Positions 12,128 to 23,398 are shown, counted from the first letter of the stretch. The stretch is 64,000 nt of DNA from Plotosus lineatus (GCA_024760905.1 CM045745.1:6230282-6294281), one strand, 5' to 3'. Made by a program: numbers and translations. Notes: generated by a model from the letters alone, not told the origin.

Positions 12128-12388
12128 ACACACACACACACACGGACTGTTTTTTATCAATAGCTCCATCCCTTGTCTTGTCCTTCAGGAAAATGGTCCA
12201 GATGGTACATGAACCTACTGTTCACTTCTTATATCGACAATTTATCTCTTTATGTGCTTAGCAAATTCGGCTTATTCTCCTTTTATCTCACTCTTAGTGG
12301 ACTTTTGATATCTATACATTAAGTAGACACATTTTAAGTTGCTTGTGGTATAAAAAATGATAGTTGATTTTTATGTACAGTGATAATC
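11071..12388. other. Non-repetitive-looking interval with one CA tract
   Basis: Holds a (CA)n tract with a GA interruption at about 12090-12143. Otherwise no recognised element, tRNA or convincing exon. Short reading frames lack any family resemblance. Confidence 0.45.
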
Positions 12389-12768
12389 TGGGCAGCACGG
12401 TGGTGCAGTGGCAGGCATGTTTCCCTCACAGCAAGAAGGTCCTGGGTTCAAGTCCTATGCTTGGGAATTTCTCTGTGGAGTTTGCATGTTGTCCCCGTGC
12501 TTCCACGGGTTTTTCTGGACACTCTGGTTTCCTCCCTCAGTACAATAGTATGCGCAATAGGCATATTTCCAAACTTTTCATGGTTGTGGATGTCATTGTG
12601 AATGCCTGCATGTGTGTTGGCCCAATTGTCTGGTGAGTCGCCCAAGGTGCACCCTACCTTTGCCCAGTGTTGGCTGAGATAGGAACAGGCTTTAGTTTAC
12701 TGGTTCATTAAATGAGTGAGTGAGTGAGTGAGTGAGTGAGTGAGTGAGTGAGTGAGTGAGTGAGTGAG
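12389..12768 (+). mobile_element. SINE-C ending in a (GAGT)n minisatellite
   Basis: Head GGGCAGCACGGTGGTGCAGTG with ACAGCAAGAAGGTCCTGGG, body TGTGGAGTTTGCATGTTGTC, and a tail L remnant. The terminal ATGAATGA unit has become ATGAGTGAGTGA, expanded to about 55 bp (12713-12768). Confidence 0.85.
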
Positions 12769-12802
12769 AAAGAATTTGAGAATTTTATTTTGGTTAAATT
12801 AC

Positions 12803-13040
12803 AGCCCCAATTCTAAAGAAATTGGGACATTGTGTGATGTAAATTAAAACAGAAAGCAGTGATTTTCAAAAACCATAAACCCACATTCACACCTGAATAT
12901 AGAAAAACATTTAGTGTTGAAAGTGGGACATTTTGCTATTCCATGAAAATTATAATCACAATTCAGAACTTGATTGGCATTAGCATACCACAAAAGTAGA
13001 TGAGCTCCAAAATACAGTAGGTCCTAAAAAGTACAACTAA
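12803..13040 (+). mobile_element. Tc1/mariner terminal fragment
   Basis: CAGCCCCAATTCTAAAGAA and TTGGGACATTGTGTGATG parallel the end of the element at 54703 (GGATTCCAAAAAAGTTGGG). Only this end is recognisable, and it runs up to the edge of Harbinger-1. The right boundary is approximate. Confidence 0.6.
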
Positions 13041-13149
13041 ACAGTTGGATGAGCATTTTGCAACTAATTTGGTGAATCACCAACAGGAAAGTAATACCCC
13101 CATTTCACTGGAGCACCGCAGACTTACAGAAGCAAAAATGTTATCATCC

Positions 13150-13507
13150 GGGGCAGTGGTGGTCTAGTGGTATAAGGCGCCGGATCGCTGATCCAAAGGT
13201 TGGGGGTTCGAGTCCCACTCTCCACAAGGTTGTCACGCCCCCCCCCCCCCCCCAGTGCAGCTAACTGGGTTATCAAAGACCAGCCATGTCTCTCACTGTC
13301 TATGTTGTGAGGCATGTAAAAGAACCATTGCTGACTTTCGACAAGAGTAGGCTGCAAAGCCGTCAGCGTGTTTCCGCCCTGCAATGGCCTGGCGAGCTGT
13401 CCAGGGTGTACTCTGCCCTCGCCCTGAGTTGACTGGGACGGGCACCAGCTTCCCCGTGACCCTAATTAGGATGAAGCGGTTACAGAAAATGATGATGATG
13501 ATGATGA
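13150..13507 (+). mobile_element. SINE-A with tail L, nested in Harbinger-1
   Basis: Complete element from GGGGCAGTGGTGGTCTAGTGG to tail L plus an (ATG)n end. The target duplication TGTTATCATCC / TGTTGTCATCC flanks it. The uninterrupted paralogue in Harbinger-2 (TGTTGTCATCTGCC near 45243) gives the empty site. The poly-C slot holds 16 or so C. Confidence 0.95.
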
Positions 13508-13630
13508 TGTTGTCATCCGCAAACATTCCACAATTATTCCCTCATCTTCCGTGTCATTCCGTGTCATTCCGTAGTTATTCCTCAAGTCTTCCTCCACTTC
13601 TGTATGCTTCCGGCGAGACAAAATATTCCG

Positions 13631-13665
13631 TGAACGTGCTTTTGAACATGTTCAAAGCACGTTCA
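13631..13665. repeat. 35-bp palindrome within Harbinger-1
   Basis: TGAACGTGCTTTTGAACA and TGTTCAAAGCACGTTCA form an almost perfect inverted repeat with a one-base offset. The left arm is also present near 61309 in the Harbinger fragment but absent from Harbinger-2. Confidence 0.85.
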
Positions 13666-14042
13666 TGGGAAAAAAAATCCGTGAGTGTTCCCTTTGGTTC
13701 CGTAGTCTTTCTGTAAACATTCCTTCATTTCCCACAAGTGGTCCATAGTCTGTCATTTTATACCGCAAGTGTTCCGTAACTTATCCGCAAGTCTTCCTTC
13801 CTCTTCCATGTGGTCAAAAGCAGCTGCGGAACAGTCGCATTCATGTATGGATCACCATGGAATACTGACATTCCCCGACCGAAGGTACGGAATAGATACG
13901 AAATAACCAAGGAACACAGCGAAATATCCGTGACCATTACACAGAACAAAGCAGAACAGTCACGGAATAAATACGGAACGTTTATGGAATGGTTACGGAC
14001 AGCACGGAGGACTTGCGGAACACTCACGGAACTCGCTTCTAC

Positions 14043-14050
14043 TATAAATA
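14043..14050 (+). promoter_or_regulatory. TATA box of the Harbinger-1 plus-strand gene
   Basis: TATAAATA lies about 45 bp before the ATG at 14095. The same box at the same distance is kept in Harbinger-2 (45707-45714), which supports a functional core promoter. Confidence 0.7.
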
Positions 14051-14094
14051 CAGGCGCGAAAGACAAAGCACCATTCATTTCGAGTGACTCTGCA

Positions 14095-15423
14095 ATGCCG
14101 AAGGCCAAGAGGAAGAATACTACCAAGCGACCATGGTCTACAGCAACGGAAACCCCAGTAGAAGAGCCTCGTGTTCAAAAAACCAACGTCGAAGCTGAGT
14201 CTGAAGTTGCTTCTATCGTTGACGCCAATGTCACCTCTGTCACCCAAGCAAGAAGGCCAGAGTTTATATAAAACTGAACTACGATGAAGAACAGCTCATG
14301 GTGGAGTTCATCCAGGCAAACGAGTGCCTCTACAACAAGAATTCTGGACAGGCAAACATATGAAGGCCAAGCTCTGGGCTGATCAGGCGTCACGTATGGA
14401 CAAGACTGATGATGAACTGAAGCTGTGATTCCAGAGTATGCGAACAAGGTTGGGAAAACTGAGACATTGGAAGTCGGGGCAAGCTGTCATGAACATGTCT
14501 TAGAGGAACAAGTGGATTTATGAAAGCTTTGGCTTCCTCTGTCCACACACTGTCGAGGTACGGAGGAGGAATGTTGTTTCTCTGAAGGCCAAGATTGCTG
14601 CTGCAGCTGGCTTCAGTGGTTCCAAATCCATGACCACTGGAGAACCCCCCCACTGCCATCAATGTCAGAGGGGACAGTGGACATTGCAGCTCTCGACTTG
14701 CAGCTGGTAGAAGAGGCAACACCCATCTCCCCCTCGCTGCAATGCCGGTTACATTGGTATCCAGCTCCACTTTAACTCAGACCAGCTGTAGGAAGCCAAA
14801 ATCCTGATCCGAAATGTCCACTCTTGACAACAGAGCTAGCAGGATTCTAGCACCTGCCGAACAGCTGGTGAACCAGAGAAGTGAAGTGATGATGGCCGAT
14901 GAATCAGAGACGGTGTGTTTCACCAGTTGGGTCACATTTGTTCTTACGAATCTCCCAAAACCTGTGTACCGGCATGCCAAGCTAAAGATCCAAGAACTTC
15001 TGAATGACTGCTTGGACAGAGATGAAGCCTTGGAGATGTAGCAGCAGGAGCAACCACCTCCTATGCAGCAGCAGTTGCAGCAGCTTTCTCATCATCATCA
15101 ACCACCTCAGCACCACCAGAGGCATCAGCAACATTACTGGCAGCCCCCACCGACGCAGTGGCCCAAGCATCTGTCTGGTCCACCCATGTCTGCTTGGGGA
15201 TCTCAAGATGTGCGGTGGGTTACACAACAGAGCCCACAACAATCCATATCATCTACAAGAGAGCAGCAACAGTTGCCCTCCAGTTACATATACAGTAACG
15301 CCTGCAACCACCCCTGCGGCTAGAGACACAAGTGTGAGTGAGCCCAGCCTGTTGAACGTATCCAGTGTGCTCAGACAGTGTTATGATGACTTAGAGGACT
15401 CAAACTCCACCAGTGAACTGTGA
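14095..15423 (+). pseudogene. Harbinger Myb/SANT-like DNA-binding protein, broken
   Basis: In PIF/Harbinger transposons a second protein with a Myb/SANT/MADF-like trihelix binds DNA and helps bring the nuclease to the element ends; that role is family knowledge. Visible here: basic start MPKAKRKNTTKRPW, an acidic linker, then after a frameshift the trihelix text LMVEFIQANECLYNK, KAKLWADQAS and MRTRLGK. The C-terminal part holds RHAKLKIQELLNDCLDRDEA and a long Gln/Pro/His-rich stretch, ending EDSNSTSEL before TGA at 15421. At least one frameshift near 14260 and stops within the trihelix and after DEALEM break the frame. The gene converges on the nuclease gene. The start follows a TATA box and matches Harbinger-2. 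Confidence 0.75.
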
Positions 15424-15486
15424 CACTGTGTTTTTGATTTCAATTTTTCCCTGTTTTCTGTTTGCTTTGTTTAATGTTTAATATGT

Positions 15487-15492
15487 ATTAAA
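15487..15492 (+). promoter_or_regulatory. Poly-A signal (ATTAAA) of the Myb-like gene
   Basis: ATTAAA sits 64 bp after the stop. Harbinger-2 has AATAAA at the equivalent place (47188-47193). Confidence 0.6.
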
Positions 15493-15737
15493 GTTTTGAA
15501 ATTATAATCACTATGGTTCTGACTTCTGTGCATGTTTTGTAGTTAGGAATGATTTATTGAAGGTGCAAATAATAGGAACATATTGACACTAGGCAGTAAT
15601 AAAACAAAGTTAAAAATTTTAAAAGACTAATATAACCTAGAGTCAATATGAAAACACAATTACATCACCAACAGAAACCAGCATATACATAGGGAGTTCA
15701 ATGAAGGACATCACAGTGTTTACAATATTGTACATTT

Positions 15738-17044
15738 TCACACTTGCTCCTGGCTGGTGGTATATGGCTGCCAAGAGACTTGTCCAACTTCACTGTTGAA
15801 GTAGAGCTTCAGGTACTCTCGCTGTTTCTTGGCCTCTACAGTGTCTCTGTTGGGACCCACCACAAGTCATGCATATTAGCCGTTTCACACCACTGGCCTG
15901 GAATAATGTTGTGGTCATCATTTTCTCGGTCCAAAACTGCAACCTGGGTGACAGTGTATCTCATCCTCATGATGTTATGAATACAGACAGCAGCTTCAAC
16001 CATAAGTCTGACTACATCTGGTCCTGTTGCAGTGTAGACAGTAGGAACTGCCAGCGATTTGCCAAGATGCCAAATGCATTCACAATGACTCGACGTGCTC
16101 TGAATATCCTGTAGTTGTACGCCAATTCTTCCTCTGTAAGGCCTTGCATGGAATATGGCTTCATAAGATGCTTCCTGAGAGCAAACGCATCGTCCCCAAC
16201 AATGAAGTATGGCAGGTCAGTGTCGTTTTGGGGCAGAGGCTCTGGTGTGGGGAAGTTGATGGTGCCATCTTCGATGCACTCTCTGAGCTCTGAGGCATTG
16301 AATATCTGGGCATCAGACATGCGGCCCATGCCACTGACATCTATCAATAGGAACCTGTAGTTGGCGTCTACCAGTGCTAGCAGAACAATGGAGAAAAATC
16401 CCTTTTAGTTGTGATAAAAGTTCCTGAAGATGGTGGTTTTCTAATGGCGATGTGTTTCCCATCCAAGCCTCCAACGGCATGAGGCAGGTTCCATTTACCC
16501 TGGAAATCCCAGTTGAGTGATTTTCATTCCTGCACAGTATGTGGTCACTGTATGACCTCGTATCTGTAATGATCGAAGGTGGCCTGACAGACCTCTGGTA
16601 GGAAACTTGCTATGGTGTGACAAGATACCCTGAAGTTGAAGGCCAGAGTTGGATACTTATCACTCGAGGCCAGATGACGCATGGTGAGAGCTCGTTTCAG
16701 ACCAGGACTGAGTGCACTTCCGAAGTTAGCATCCTTCTTTGTCAGTCGAGGAGCCAAAACCATCAGCAGCTCGTCGAACGGTTCAGGTGGGACCCGGAGA
16801 TAGTTGAAGAAGGGCTGCTTGTCTTTGAAATGGAGCTCCTCCATAAGGTTGTCATAGTTCCCAAGACCAATTCTTCATTCCACCCTCAGCCATGGATGTA
16901 CCCAGAAGCGTTTGGGTGTGTATTTCCTTCGCTTTTCTCGTCTTCTGCAGTCGATGACAATGTCTTGTTGCATTTCATTGCATTCGTGAAGCAATAGCAG
17001 CAAGTGAAGCAGTTCCAAGTCAGCCATTTCTCTGGCCTTGTCCA
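15738..17044 (-). pseudogene. Harbinger DDE nuclease (HARBI1-like), broken
   Basis: Transposase of the PIF/Harbinger superfamily (RNase-H-fold DDE nuclease that cuts the element ends). On the minus strand: start MDKAREMADLELLHL, Y/W-rich entry PKRFWVHPWLRVE, then LMEELHFKDKQPFFNYLRVP. DDE positions are visible as [13 protein letters not shown] (first D), [16 protein letters not shown] (second D) and [14 protein letters not shown] (E). Breaks include a stop just after PWLRVE, stops around CHTIASFLPEV-YEVIQ, a frameshift after the first D, and a stop after QQDQM. The end at 15738 follows alignment with Harbinger-2. The length, about 430 codons if repaired, fits the family. Confidence 0.85.
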
Positions 17045-17118
17045 TTTTGGGAGAGCTTCTGGAAGTGTTTCCAGTACGTGATCACTTGGCAGAATGAGAT
17101 TCCTTGGTCGAGTGTGCT

Positions 17119-17126
17119 TATTTATA
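17119..17126 (-). promoter_or_regulatory. TATA box of the Harbinger-1 nuclease gene
   Basis: TATAAATA on the minus strand about 75 bp upstream of the ATG at 17044. In Harbinger-2 the equivalent is altered to TATAGATT. Confidence 0.6.
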
Positions 17127-17699
17127 GATGGAGCAAATCCTTTGATCTTTGCCGGTTAACCTGGATTGAAACGTGGTTCCATTACGAATCATTCCGTGTT
17201 GAACGTAAACATTCCGCTTCCATTCCGCGTGTTTCTGCAATCATTCCGAAGCTCTTCCTTCTCAAATGGATTAATGCCATAGTTATTCCTCGAATGTTCT
17301 GTGCTTTCTGTGAACAATCCATGAATTATTCGAAAGTATTCCTTTGCAATCCGTAGCTATTCGTACTTGCTTGCAGTTTATCCGTGGGCTTTTCCGTACT
17401 TATTCCGAAATTGTACCGTACTTTGCCGTGCCTGTTCCGCACATGCTATGAACGTTCCGAAAGTATTCCGAATTTCCACTTTTTCGTAGGATTTTGACCC
17501 ATTATCCATGTAAAAATGCCGAAGCTCTTCCTTAGACTGCGTTCCACGCCTTTCCGCCACGATCATTGCATTCCGTACTCCAGTGAAATGGGAGTATAAG
17601 ATAACTGGGTATATTAAAAAATAAAGCATCATTGCATCTGAGGTTCACTATTCTGCAAAAAGCTGTATTTGTGGAACTATTTCAGGATACTTTTCCCTC

Positions 17700-17811
17700 A
17701 ACGTAAAAGTCTAGATGTAGTAGTTAGCACAACAAGAAAGTCCTCGACCCAGCGAGGGCGTTTGTGTGTGGGGATTTGAATGTTCTCCCCATAGATGTTA
17801 GTATAAAATGG

Positions 17812-17848
<37 letters not shown>

Positions 17849-17910
17849 GGTCATTCAATGGTCTTTCAAGTAGTTCAGGGTGTATCCCACATTTCAATAC
17901 GATAAATTCC
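17700..17910 (+). mobile_element. Worn SINE-C fragment with (GT)n
   Basis: GTAGTTAGCACAACAAGAAAG (head), GTGGGGATTTGAATGTTCTC (body), (GT)n at 17815-17848 and TCAGGGTGTATCCC remain in SINE-C order. Confidence 0.6.
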
Positions 17911-18006
17911 ATCCAATTTAACAATGAATACATAGTTGTGAAGACTTTGAATATATCATCAACTACAGAACATAACACAAACAAGATTCCGAAAACCCAA
18001 ACAAAT

Positions 18007-18658
18007 CTTCTTTTCCTTTCGGCTGTTCCCTTCAGGGGTCGCCACGGCAAATCATCTGCCTCCATCTCACCCTGTCCTCTGCATCTGCTACTCTTACTCC
18101 AGCAACCTTCATGTCCTCCTTCACCACATCCATAAATCTCTTCATTGGTCTTCCTCTTGGCCTTCTGCCTGGTAGTTCCAACCATCATCCTACTACCAAT
18201 ATACTCACTATCCCTCCTCTGTACATGTCCAAACCATCTCAATCTAGCCTTTCTGACTTTGTCTCCTAAACCTCTAACATTTGCTGTCCCTCTGATGTAT
18301 TCATTCCTGATCCTATCCATCCTCGTTACTCCCAAAGAGAACCTCAACATTTTCATGCTACCTCCAGCTCCGCCTCCTGTCTTTTCCCCAGGGCCACTGT
18401 TTCTAAACCATACAACATCACCGTCTTGTACACTTTTCCTTTCATTCTTGCCGATACCTTCCTATCACACATCACACCGGATACTTTTCTCCAACCATTC
18501 CAACCTGCCTGCACACGCTTCTTCACCCCTTTTCCACACTCTCCATTGCTCTGGATTGTTGAGCCTAAGTACTTAAAATCTTCCACCTTCTTTATCTCTG
18601 CCCCCTGTAACCTCACCGTTCCTCTTGGGTCCTTGTCATTCACACACATGTATTTTGC
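18007..18658 (-). pseudogene. LINE-R, 5'-truncated 3' end with target duplication
   Basis: Minus-strand copy of the LINE-R reverse-transcriptase C-terminus: EMKMLRFSLGVTRMDRIRNE, RWFGHVQRRDSEYIGSR. The 3' end (GGCGACCCCTGAAGGGAACA, GCCGAAAGGAAAAGAAG) lies on the left. It is flanked by a 16-bp direct repeat, GAAAACCCAAACAAAT (17991-18006) and GAAAATCCAAACAAAT (18659-18674), one mismatch, so both ends are exact. Truncation is at the codons for YMCVND. A small deletion after YIGSRM shifts the frame. It was non-coding on arrival. Confidence 0.9.
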
Positions 18659-18964
18659 GAAAATCCAAACAAATAATATGAATAAATTATGAACCATCAC
18701 TGTTCAAACACCCAAGCTATTTCTTTTTACAATTTGTTCCAGGTATATATTTATCTTATGTTTTCATAATTTCCTGCAGCTCTTTGAATTCCTAATTGAT
18801 TTTAATATCCTTTGCTAAACCTGATAAACCTCAGTTAAATATTGACCCCGGATCCTGATTATTATCTCAGGTTGAGCTCTAATAAAGGCACATTGCATGT
18901 GTAACAACCAATGAGGCTTGTGTTTTATTGCATGCCATCCTTAATAAATTTTAATTTATGTGGT

Positions 18965-19110
18965 GAATGGGTGGCATAGTGGTTCGCAATGTTGCCTCTG
19001 GGTGAGAAGGTTCTCAGTTCAAATCTCAGTACCATACCGTGAGGAGGCTCCAGCTGCCCCTATGATCCTGATGCATCAGCGGTATAGATAAAAGATGAGA
19101 AGATGACACA
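18965..19110 (+). mobile_element. tRNA-derived SINE head fragment
   Basis: GGGTGGCATAGTGGTTCGC, CTGGGTGAGAAGGTTCTC and B-box-like AGTTCAAATCTC, then GGAGGCTCCAGCTGCCCC. 3' part not assignable. Confidence 0.5.
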
Positions 19111-19321
19111 GTGTTTCCCTGTAAATTATCCCTTTAATTATGAATGTAGACTAATTAGTTCACATCAAAAGCGTTTATGGTTCTGAGAAACCCATCTTAG
19201 TCAGAAACAAACACATCCCTGTTCATTCAGACTCTTTAATCTGGTCTGTTTAATTTATTTTTTTAGTTTTTTGCAGCTGACTTTGTCAAGGGCAAATAAA
19301 GGAAGGCGATATTGATAAAGA

Positions 19322-19323
<2 letters not shown>

Positions 19324-19417
<94 letters not shown>
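19324..19417. repeat. (GT)n microsatellite
   Basis: About 94 bp of uninterrupted GT dinucleotides. Confidence 0.98.
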
Positions 19418-19418
<1 letters not shown>

Positions 19419-20037
19419 GCACATAAAAACTAAAACAAATTAATTCTACACATACCATAATTACCATTAAATCAATAAGACAGCTTATGTTGTAAGTCTA
19501 TGTTCTCCTTGCCTGACCATCCACCCCCAAAAGACCAATAGCGAGACTGAAATGAAAATAAGCAGCAAGGTTTTATTTTGTAATAAACACTCTAGATTAG
19601 TTTCAGCATCTAACTCTATGCCAACTTTGGAGAGTTTCATTTTAAGGAATTGACACAAAAGATTTTTATGACCTCAACAAATAATATAATTTCCTAATAC
19701 CTACTTTTATTTCTTTTCCGTACAGTATAAAATATGAACCCCTGGAGATATCACCTGTTGAGGCCCTCAGCCTCAGCTTTCTCTTCTTTTAATTGTCTCT
19801 CCTAAAATCTCTCTCATTGCTTCAAAATTATTTCTTACACTCAGAAAGAATGTGTATGTAAGAAAGATGAAAACAAAAAAGGACAGTTTCACCAAGAGTA
19901 GGTTTAATTCCATCTCACAATTCTAAATATTGATAGCAAACTAGAATGAAACTCTGATGGTATTTTAATGGAAGGTAATTCAGTGAATTGTAATTCAACA
20001 ACACTATCAAGTCTCCCTATTATATGCAAATAGCAGT
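19418..20037. other. No gene seen
   Basis: AT-rich sequence; no recognised element or coding signal. Confidence 0.4.
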
Positions 20038-20367
20038 TTCATTCATTTTCTGAAGTGCTTAATCGTAAGTAGGGTCGCGGGGAGGCTGGCACCCATCTCA
20101 GCCAACTCTGCGTGAGGACAGTGTACACCCTGGACAGCTCGTCAGGCCATCACTGACAGCTATGCAGTTACTCTTGACAAAGGACAAAACTCAGCAATGG
20201 TTCTTTTACATGCCTGTCACCATAGACAGTAAGAGATGTGGCAGGCCTTTGATAACCCAGTTAAGTGCAGTGGGGGGAGCAGCAGTGACAACCCCGTCAG
20301 AGTGGGGCTTGAATCCCTGTCCTTGTGATCAGTAATCCAGCACCGTCCACTAGGCCACCACTTGCCC
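20038..20367 (-). mobile_element. SINE-A with tail L
   Basis: Tail L complement TCATTTTCTGAAGTGCTTAA, body complement with AACTCAGCAATGGTTC, head complement ending CACTAGGCCACCACTTGCCCC. Diverged; several small deletions. Confidence 0.8.
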
Positions 20368-20416
20368 CATAGTAGTTTCACATTCATTCATAAACTTCAT
20401 ATAATTATGAATCTGC

Positions 20417-20545
20417 ACTGTGATGGCCTGGCGAGCTGTCCAGGGTGTACTCTGCCCTCACCCAGGGTCAGCTGTGATGGGTGCCAGCCTCCCTGTGACC
20501 ATAATTAGGATTAAGCAGTTCCAGAAAATGAATAAATGAATAGTT
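20417..20545 (+). mobile_element. Tail L fragment
   Basis: GATGGCCTGGCGAGCTGTCC through CATAATTAGGATTAAGCAG to ATGAATAAATGAAT; only the 3' module is present. Confidence 0.75.
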
Positions 20546-21005
20546 TTGAATGTGGAGGACAAAATGAGCTGACAGAAGAGTGGTGGTAATTCATCTCACT
20601 GCAAACTAATCGGAGGATGTGTAGTAAATATGTCGTCTTTTTTATTTTCATTTAATTATTTTCATATGCTATACAAAATATCCAGGCTTCTCAAAAGCTG
20701 CAAACCAGCATTTCCGATAGATCTGAAATATACTTGAATGGAATTTAAGCAATGGGGGTGCGGTCAAGACAATGTCTTCCTCTAGTATTTTATAAGCCAT
20801 AAAAAAAAAAAAGATATTTCTTTTGGCTATTGGTCACATAGATCAACAATAAAATATGTTGCGTACAGTAAAGTGGTTTATTATAAGTCACTATAGTAAC
20901 CCGTATATACGGGTATATTCAATGAAGGTGAACTAGCAAGGGGAAACAGTCGATTACCATTTTCATTATCCACAAGGATAAGTTCAGGTTACTGTTTTAT
21001 AAACA

Positions 21006-21315
21006 ATGGGGTCAGTGGTGTAGTGGTTAGGGTGCTGGCCTCATGATCGGGAGGTTGTGAGTTCAAATCCCAGTTGGACCCCCACTGTGCTAAGAACCCT
21101 GGGTAAGGTCTTAACCACAAGTGTGCCTCTGTTCACCCAGCAGTATAAATGGGTACCAGTAAAATATACTGGGAAGGGAACCTGCGATGGACCAGCGTCC
21201 CATCCAGGAGGAGTTGAACTCCTAGTTGTTTCACGTTATGGAAACCGGGGATAAGCACCGCCTCCTGATGAGCCACCATGGCTCGGGTGTAATAAGCCCA
21301 AAGGACTTTACCTTA
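21006..21315 (+). mobile_element. SINE-E, full length
   Basis: tRNA-like head GGGGTCAGTGGTGTAGTGG, CTCATGATCGGGAGG, B box GAGTTCAAATCCC. The body has CACCCAGCAGTATAAATGGG and CAGTAAAATATACTGGGAAG. The 3' end reads GGTGTAATAAGCCCAAAGG. The paralogue on minus at 5488-5795 supports the limits. Confidence 0.85.
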
Positions 21316-21479
21316 CGTTACTGATTTATAAGCAACAGTGTAGTATGTTATATATTTCTTTTATTATTCACATTTTATTTCTCTTTAATACAGTGACTGC
21401 ATATATATTGACTACAATTAAGATAATATACTTGAACAAAACCAAATTTTAAAATAAATTATTTATTCAAAACAAAATA

Positions 21480-22360
21480 CTTCCATGGAAAAAGTAAGTA
21501 CATCCATCTCCCTTCAGCAGAAAGAACTTCTTGCAGATGTTTTGCATAATTGTCCACTAGTCTCTGACATAGGCTTGTTGAACTTCTGGACTATTTTTTT
21601 CCTCCAGCTGCCAGATCTTTGAAGGTTTTCTTGCATGTGTTGCCCTTTTCAAATCCCCTCCTAGAAAAGTCCACCTCTTGTTCAATTTCAGCTTTTTGAC
21701 AGATGGCCTCACATTATCTTCAAGCACTCCTTGATATGATCAGGATTCGTAGATGAATCAGTGACTGCAAGCTGTACAATCCCCGAGGCAGAACCACAAC
21801 CTCAAGCCATATTTTCTCTGTTAGGTTTCATAGTTGATATGAGATTCTTCTCAAGTGCACATGTATACCGTTACTGTGGCCAAACAACTCTATGTATGAT
21901 TTCTCTGTCCGAAGCCCATTACAGTATTCCAAAAGGCTTGGCCTTTGCATAAAGGTCACATACAAACTATCGCGAAATTGTAATGTTATGTGCGGACAGA
22001 AAATTATTTTTCCTGGCATGTCTCCCATGCAGGTCAAATTTGTCCAGATTTGTAGACATATACACAGTTGCAAGAACTATCTGCATCTTTGGCAGCAAAT
22101 TACCTGCAATTAGACTAAATTTGTTGAAGCTGACAGGACAAGCGGGCAGCTGTTGTTGTTTTTTTCCCTACACGACTTCCAGGTGATTTTCTTTACAGTG
22201 GAATGACTTATTTTAAATAATTTAAAGCTTTTTATAAATCCTTTGCCAGAATCTTGGACATGCACAACCTTTGTTTTATGAAGGTTTTAAAGAGCACTTA
22301 GATCTTGGCATGACGACAGCACACAGTTCAGTCGCAAAGAGAATACCAGACTCTAAATGT
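21480..22360 (-). pseudogene. Very decayed Tc1-like transposase region
   Basis: On minus, late text resembles a Tc1-type C-terminus (around QRLVDNYAKHLQEVLSAEG near 21520) preceded by KGNTCKKTFKDLAAGG-like text. An equally decayed relative lies at 56480-57500 with the same order of phrases (CTTGCATGTGTTGCCC / CTTGCATGTCGTGCCC on plus). Stops and frameshifts are everywhere. Limits are approximate. Confidence 0.5.
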
Positions 22361-22600
22361 CAGGTTTAAATAAGACAGGCTCTAATTAATGGATCTGATC
22401 TGGAAAACCTAATTCTAATTTAAAAGACTTGATATTAATAAATTATAAATAACTAAAAAGTAAATATTTAAAAGTGTACTTCATCACTTTTATCAGTAGG
22501 CACTGTATCAAAGAGAGGAAAACATTTGTTTGTTTGAGTATTTCAATGTGATTTACTTATTTTTCACGTTCCTGTATATAAATTACATATTTCAAACAAA

Positions 22601-22827
22601 CCCCCAGTGCAGCTAACTGGGTTATCAAAGGCCGGCCATGTCTCTCACTGTCTATGGTGTGAGGCATGTAAAAGAACCATTGCTGACTTTCGTCAGCGTG
22701 TTTCCGCCCTGCGATGGCCTGGCGAGCTGTCCAAGGTGTGCTCTGCCCTCGCCCTGAGTTGGCTGGGATGGGCACCAGCCTCCCCGCGACCCTAATTAGG
22801 ATGAAGTGGTTACAGAAAATGAACTGA
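22601..22827 (+). mobile_element. SINE-A with tail L, starting exactly at the poly-C slot
   Basis: Starts CCCCCAGTGCAGC and ends in tail L; flanked by a perfect 12-bp target duplication ATTTCAAACAAA (22589-22600, 22828-22839). The 5' end is therefore the true insertion end and the tRNA head was never present here. Confidence 0.93.
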
Positions 22828-22856
22828 ATTTCAAACAAAATATATTTAGAGTGCAG

Positions 22857-22857
22857 C

Positions 22858-22907
<50 letters not shown>
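22857..22907. repeat. (ATG)n microsatellite
   Basis: About 17 ATG units. Confidence 0.97.
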
Positions 22908-22908
<1 letters not shown>

Positions 22909-23203
22909 GCAAAAATAAAAAATAAAAAACACTCTGAATGAATCAGGAACCCACAATAACATTACTGAGGGTTCCTAGTTCAGTGCAAAGGTTTTTTGTT
23001 TGTTTTGCTTTGGGGATTTTTGGTTGTTTGTTTTTGTTTGTTTTTAGTTTTTTTTTCAAGTCCTTGCATTGTATGCACAGATTGTTCTGTTTTTGTGAGA
23101 TACCACTACTCCTACAACTTTTTTACCACTCCCCAAAAACAAATATTTAGTATATAGTTGGTAAATAAAATAGTTGGTATAAAAAAAATGTCAATCTCTT
23201 CAA

Positions 23204-23205
23204 AA

Positions 23206-23291
<86 letters not shown>

Positions 23292-23335
23292 TTTATTAAT
23301 TGATTTGTTTATTTTTGCTTTGCAGCCTGAGATAA

Positions 23336-23396
<61 letters not shown>
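23204..23396. repeat. Compound (ATT)n-(AGT)n ... (CA)n microsatellite
   Basis: ATT repeats (23204-23240) pass directly into AGT repeats (23241-23291). After about 45 bp a CA tract follows (23336-23396). Confidence 0.97.

Positions 23397-23398
<2 letters not shown>

Larger units (their letters stand above)
13095..17596. mobile_element. Harbinger-1, PIF/Harbinger transposon with both ends
   Basis: Terminal inverted repeats TACCCCCATTTCACTGGAG (left) and the complement of CTCCAGTGAAATGGGAGTA (right), flanked by TAA at 13092-13094 and 17597-17599, the 3-bp TWA duplication typical of PIF/Harbinger. It carries two convergent genes: a Myb/SANT-like protein on plus and a DDE nuclease on minus. TTCCG words are dense near both ends. 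A SINE-A is nested at 13150-13507, absent from Harbinger-2. Both genes are broken, so the copy is non-autonomous today. Confidence 0.93.

Noticed and set aside
13140..13260. Possible tRNA gene (clear A- and B-box-like text)
   Set aside because: It is the head of SINE-A, followed by the SINE body and tail and flanked by a target duplication. The same applies to the other tRNA-like heads.
15063..15323. Stand-alone glutamine/histidine-rich protein
   Set aside because: It is the C-terminal part of the Harbinger Myb-like gene, with a matching region in Harbinger-2.
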